Positions 60,500-64,000 of a DNA stretch of 64,000 nucleotides are shown one piece after another (the stretch's first letter is position 1; every line of letters starts with the position of its first letter). Position numbers and translations under genes: made by a program. Source of the DNA: Combretum micranthum (taxonomy: Eukaryota; Streptophyta; Magnoliopsida; Myrtales; Combretaceae); the NCBI GenBank assembly GCA_024138025.1, contig JAMXBD010000113.1, positions 1,550,001 through 1,614,000 on the forward strand, in the 5' to 3' direction. The notes beneath the pieces are model-generated. The model was not told where the DNA came from. It saw only the letters and a list, made by a program, of their open reading frames with translations, and did no database searches.

Positions 60500-60980
60500 T
60501 TAATAGATTGATCACCTCAAGAGGCTTGGACTTCCCATGAGTCAAGACTTGGCAACAAATTTGATTATGAATTCACTTCCTGATAGTTATGACTAGTTTG
60601 TCATGAACTATATATGAATAACATGGAGAAATCAATTTTTAAACTACATGTGATTTCGAAAATTACCGAGCAGAACATCAAAAGAACCCCAAAAATGTTT
60701 TGATAATCCAAAAAGGAATGGGATGAAGAAGAAGGGTAAGGGGAATGCAAAGGTAACGAGGAATTTAAAGCCTAAGGCTAAGCCTAAACTCAAGGCAAAG
60801 CCTCCTAAGGAAGGAGTTTGCTTCTTCTGCAATGAGCCTAGTCATTGGAAGAGGAATTGCAAGCTTTACTTGGAAGATTTGAAGAAGAAAAAGAGTAGTA
60901 GGACTACCGCTTTAGGTATTTGTGTTATAGAAATTAATCTATCTACTTCTACTGCATAGGTATTAGTTATCGTATGTGGA
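60500..60980 (+). pseudogene. Copia gag C-terminus with CCHC zinc knuckle
   Basis: The frame at 60723-60959 is Lys/Pro-rich (KPKAKPKLKAKPPKEG), then CFFCNEPSHWKRNC at 60819-60860. That is a C-x2-C-x4-H-x4-C zinc knuckle, followed by a KLYLEDLKKKKS linker to protease. Upstream at about 60505-60720 are frameshifted gag pieces with LATNLILNSLPDSYD-like text. The zinc knuckle binds the genomic RNA in active elements. The frame ends at the stop 60957-60959. Confidence 0.88.
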
Positions 60981-61370
60981 TCTTACATTTGTACAAATGT
61001 GCAGGGCCTCAAAAGGAATAGAGAACTAAAGAAGGGCGAATTTGGCCTATGAGTGGGCAATGGAGCAAAAGTTGCGACTTTAGCTATAGGAACTTATGAG
61101 TTGATTTTGCCTAGTGGCTTTTGTTAGTTTTAAACAATTGCTTCTATGTTCATACTTTGAGTAGGAATATTATTTTAGTTTATTATTTAGACAATGATGT
61201 ATTTTCTTTTATCATTGAAATAATAAATGTTCCTTTTACTATAAAGACATGTTCTATGCAAATGCTAATTTACATGATGGTCTTTATGTTTCAAGCCCCA
61301 AGCCTGGTAGCGTTAATACCTTGGATTTATTTGATTATGAATCATTTGAAGTTTGCAATTCTTGTTTATT
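60960..61370 (+). pseudogene. Copia protease region, active site lost
   Basis: The frame after the gag stop reads VLVIVCGSYICT (60960-60995) where plant copia has VLDTGCGSHIC, so the catalytic Asp is absent. VGNGAKVATLAIGTYELILP (about 61054-61113) and NNCFYVHTLSRNIILV (about 61126-61173) follow in order. Two stops interrupt it. Confidence 0.85.
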
Positions 61371-62200
61371 AGGCAAGACGACTAAGGATCCTTTTTACCG
61401 GCCACAGTGAAAGGTCAATTGATTTAATAGGCCTAATACATACTTATGTATGCGGTCCTGAACATCACTACTAGAAAAAGGTTATCAATACTTCATCGCA
61501 TTTACTGATGATTTCGATAGATATGGATATGTCTATTTGATGAGGCATAAATCTGAATCATTTAAAATGTTCATAACTTTTTATAATGAAGTACAAAATC
61601 AACTTGGCAAAACAATAAAGGCACTGTGATCAAATTAAGACAGTGAACATCTATGCCTAGAGTTTCTTGATCCTCTTAGAAATTGTGGAATCATTTTACA
61701 ATTTACTCCACCTAAAACATCACAATGGAATGGTGTATTCAATAGGAGGAACAAAACGTTATTAGGTACGGTTCGATCTATGATGACTTAAACAAATCTT
61801 CATGCATCCTTTTAGGGTTATGCTCTAGAAATAGTTGCATTCCCATTAAACCATGTTCCTTTTAAAGTGGTTGAAAAGACACCATGTGAAATAAGGCCTA
61901 GAAAAAAGCCCTGTTTGTCTTTTCTCAAGATTTGGGGTTGTGAGGCTTATGTAAGATGTCAAGTCTTAGAAATTTGGGACTACATCTGACAAATGCTTTT
62001 TTTTTTTTTTTTTGTGGGGTATCCAAAGGATACTATTTCTACATTCTCTTTGAAAACAAAGTGTTTATTGCTCAAAATGGTATCTTTTTGGAAAAAGGAG
62101 TTTATTTTTTTAAAAACCAAGGGGAGCAAAGTACATCTCGAGAAAATAGAATACCTACAAAATAGCATTGATCTGCTAATGGAAACTCAACAAGATTTGC
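61371..62200 (+). pseudogene. Copia integrase, broken
   Basis: Contains CLLGK (pre-integrase end), a YFIAFTDDFDRYGYVYLMRH core block holding the first catalytic Asp (about 61482-61541), LEFLDPLRNCGIILQFTPPK with TSQWNGV (about 61660-61740) in place of the usual TPQQNGV, and WGCEAYV (about 61931-61951). A T17 run (61997-62013) causes a frame break. At least five stops. Confidence 0.88.
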
Positions 62201-62289
62201 AATCAGTTGCTGAGCCTCCATAAGTAACCCAAGGCCCGTGTAAGTCTAGTGGGGTACAACACTGACCTGAGAGATATGAATATCTCATA

Positions 62290-63250
62290 ACAAACAATCA
62301 TGATGTATTGCTCTTGGATCAAAACGAGCCTACTACTTACCAAGAAGTCATGTTGGGAGTAGACTATGAAAAATGGCTAGATGCCATGAAATTTGAAATG
62401 CAATCAATGTACGAGAATCATGGATTTCTAATTGATCTACCTAAAGGTATTAAGACCATTAAGTGCAAATGGATTTTCAAGAAGAAAACTAACATGGATA
62501 GCAACATACATACCTTCAAAGCAAAACTAATGGCGAAGGGTTTCAAGCAAACTCATGGTATAGACTATGATGAAATTATTTAGCTAATCACTATGCTTAA
62601 ATCCATCAAGATTCTTATTGCCATTATTGCGTTTGTCAATGGATATCAAAACAATATTTCTTAAGGGAAGCTTACTTAAGGATGTGTAACATGACACAAC
62701 CTAAGGGTTTTGTTCGTCCTAAAAATTTTAGAAAGCTTTGCAAGATTCAAATATCCATTTATGAATTGAAGCAAGTGTCTTAGAGTTGGAATCTTCATTT
62801 TGATAAAGCAGTCAAAGAGTTTGGATTCATAAATAAGCCTTATGTTTACAGGAATATTAGCGGAAACAACATTCCTACCTTACGGAATGTCAAGTCTTAG
62901 TTAAGGAAGTGTTTCTCAATGAAAGACTTGAGCGAGGCTACATACATATTAGGAGTTAAGATCTACAGAGATAGATCTAAAAGGCTTACTAGCTTAAGTT
63001 AGAATGCTTACATAGACAATGTTCTAAATAGGTTTAGTATGCAAGATTCGAAAAGAGGATTCTTGCCAATGTCACATGGTATAAATCTCAACAAGACTCA
63101 ATGTCCTATGAAAAAAGACAAGTGAGATTGCATGAGCAAGATTCCTTATGCTTCGGTTACTGGATTAATCATGTATTCCATGCTATGCACTTGACCCGAT
63201 GTGTCGTATGCATTAAGCATCCAATCAGATCCCGATGAATGTCATTTGAA
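62290..63250 (+). pseudogene. Copia reverse transcriptase, broken
   Basis: An open stretch to 62580 has EPTTYQEVMLG, WLDAMKFEMQSMYENHGF, KCKWIFKKKTN and AKLMAKGFKQTHGIDYDE, the standard N-terminal copia RT blocks. Later blocks are recognisable but frameshifted (SIKILIAIIA, then MKDLSEATYILGVKI-like near 62920-62960). A catalytic YVDD was not found intact. Confidence 0.88.
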
Positions 63251-63757
63251 GATAAGCTAGTTGTAAATGATTATACAGATGCAAGCTTCCAATTTAACTA
63301 GGATGATTTTAGATTGCAATTAGGTTATGTGTTTTGCTTAAAGGTACAATAAGTTAGAAAAGTTCAAAGCAAAGCACTATTATAGATTTTACAATAGAAG
63401 TTAAGTATATAATAGTATCAGATGCAGTTAAGGAAGCAATTTGGATCAATAAGTTCATCACTAAATTAGGTTTGTTCCTAACATTACAAATCCTGTGAAT
63501 CTTTATTGTGACGATAATAATGCTATTGCATAAGCTAAGGAACCCATATCACATTGACGATCTAAACATATACTCGGACAATATTATCTTATTTGAGAGA
63601 TCACAAGAGAGGAGATGTGAAGATATGTAAAGTACTAACAAATTGCAATGTTGTTGATCCATCTAACGAAGCTCTTCTACAAGCAAAGCTTGATCATCAA
63701 TACTAGCTCAGTTGGTATTAGATGCATGTATGATTGGGCCTAGCGCAAGTAGAAGAT
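63251..63757 (+). pseudogene. Copia RNase H and polypurine tract
   Basis: Blocks DYTDASFQ (about 63271-63294), a degenerate NLYCDDNNAIA (63500-63530), SKHILGQYYLI-like (63560-63590), RGDVKICKVLTNCNVVDPSN (about 63610-63667) and an end DHQY. A mutated polypurine tract (GCGCAAGTAGAAGA, about 63743-63756) adjoins the LTR. Confidence 0.85.
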
Positions 63758-64000
63758 CGTTGGTGATCGAGCCTTAGGCCAATCATTGGATATTATTATT
63801 CTCCTATTAGATCAATAAAAAGGTATTTATTATTATATTGTTTACATGTTTACTATATAATAGTATCATGTAATAATCATGTGAATTATTTGAGATGTCC
63901 TTAAATGCTGGTTATTGTGGGAATAATGATAAATTAAATCTAATGTGAGGTTTGATTGATAATCATTTGATGTTTATTTGTATGGAGATACAAATCAAAC
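63758..64000 (+). mobile_element. Copia 3' LTR, cut by the window end
   Basis: Starts CGTTGGTGATCGAGCC where the 5' LTR has TGTTAGTGTTTGTGCC, so the terminal T is mutated. Only 243 bp are inside the window. Beyond the first 30 bases it does not align clearly with 57254-57927. Confidence 0.6.

Noticed and set aside
61980..62168. Minus-strand frame over the T17 run
   Set aside because: It is the antisense of copia integrase.

Overview
This is a plant nuclear window, almost certainly from a eudicot angiosperm. It is AT-rich and mostly retrotransposon and DNA-transposon wreckage. Its two intact-looking protein genes have typical plant exon/intron structure. No bacterial-style operons, rRNA, tRNA or CRISPR were seen. 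The species cannot be named from the sequence alone.

Layout. 1-2.6 kb: right end of a long gypsy-type LTR joined to the 3' end of a decayed Ty1/copia element. 3.3-15.2 kb: the most unusual part. Two large minisatellite arrays (3.41-8.33 kb and 12.87-15.13 kb) are built from short CCTAGAACA / TGTTCTAGG words. They flank a broken Mutator/FAR1-type transposase on the minus strand (12.33-12.88 kb) and a 2.8 kb LTR-like block (8.93-11.73 kb). A 10-bp inverted match lies at the two outer edges, so the whole may be one decayed Mutator-like element with expanded terminal arrays. 16.4-19.3 kb: a MITE next to the promoter of a mitochondrial glycoprotein (MAM33/p32) family gene with three coding exons and an apparent +1 frameshift in the transit-peptide region. 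20.1-21.9 kb: nested hAT-like MITEs. 21.9-27.7 kb: degenerate retroelement and other repeat sequence. 27.8-31.1 kb: truncated Ty3/gypsy element on the minus strand (LTR, primer-binding site, gag, protease, start of RT). 31.6-36.8 kb: an intact four-exon ACD11-like glycolipid-transfer-protein gene. 37-47.3 kb: a 161-bp tandem duplication, several GAGCTCGAGC-rich MITEs, a tandem LTR-internal-LTR remnant and an inverted-repeat cluster. 47.88-48.37 kb: C-terminal GRAS-domain fragment of a SCARECROW-like pseudogene. 48.4-57.2 kb: repeat-like DNA without recognisable genes. 57.25-64.0 kb: a decayed Ty1/copia element with LTR ends, primer-binding site, zinc knuckle, integrase, RT and RNase H, carrying a nested insertion in the gag region.

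The genes do not form a pathway. The mitochondrial glycoprotein is predicted to act in the mitochondrial matrix. ACD11 is a cytosolic ceramide-1-phosphate/phytoceramide-1-phosphate transfer protein that restrains cell death. Most features were identified by reading translated frames by eye, so TE boundaries are approximate unless a terminal motif is named.
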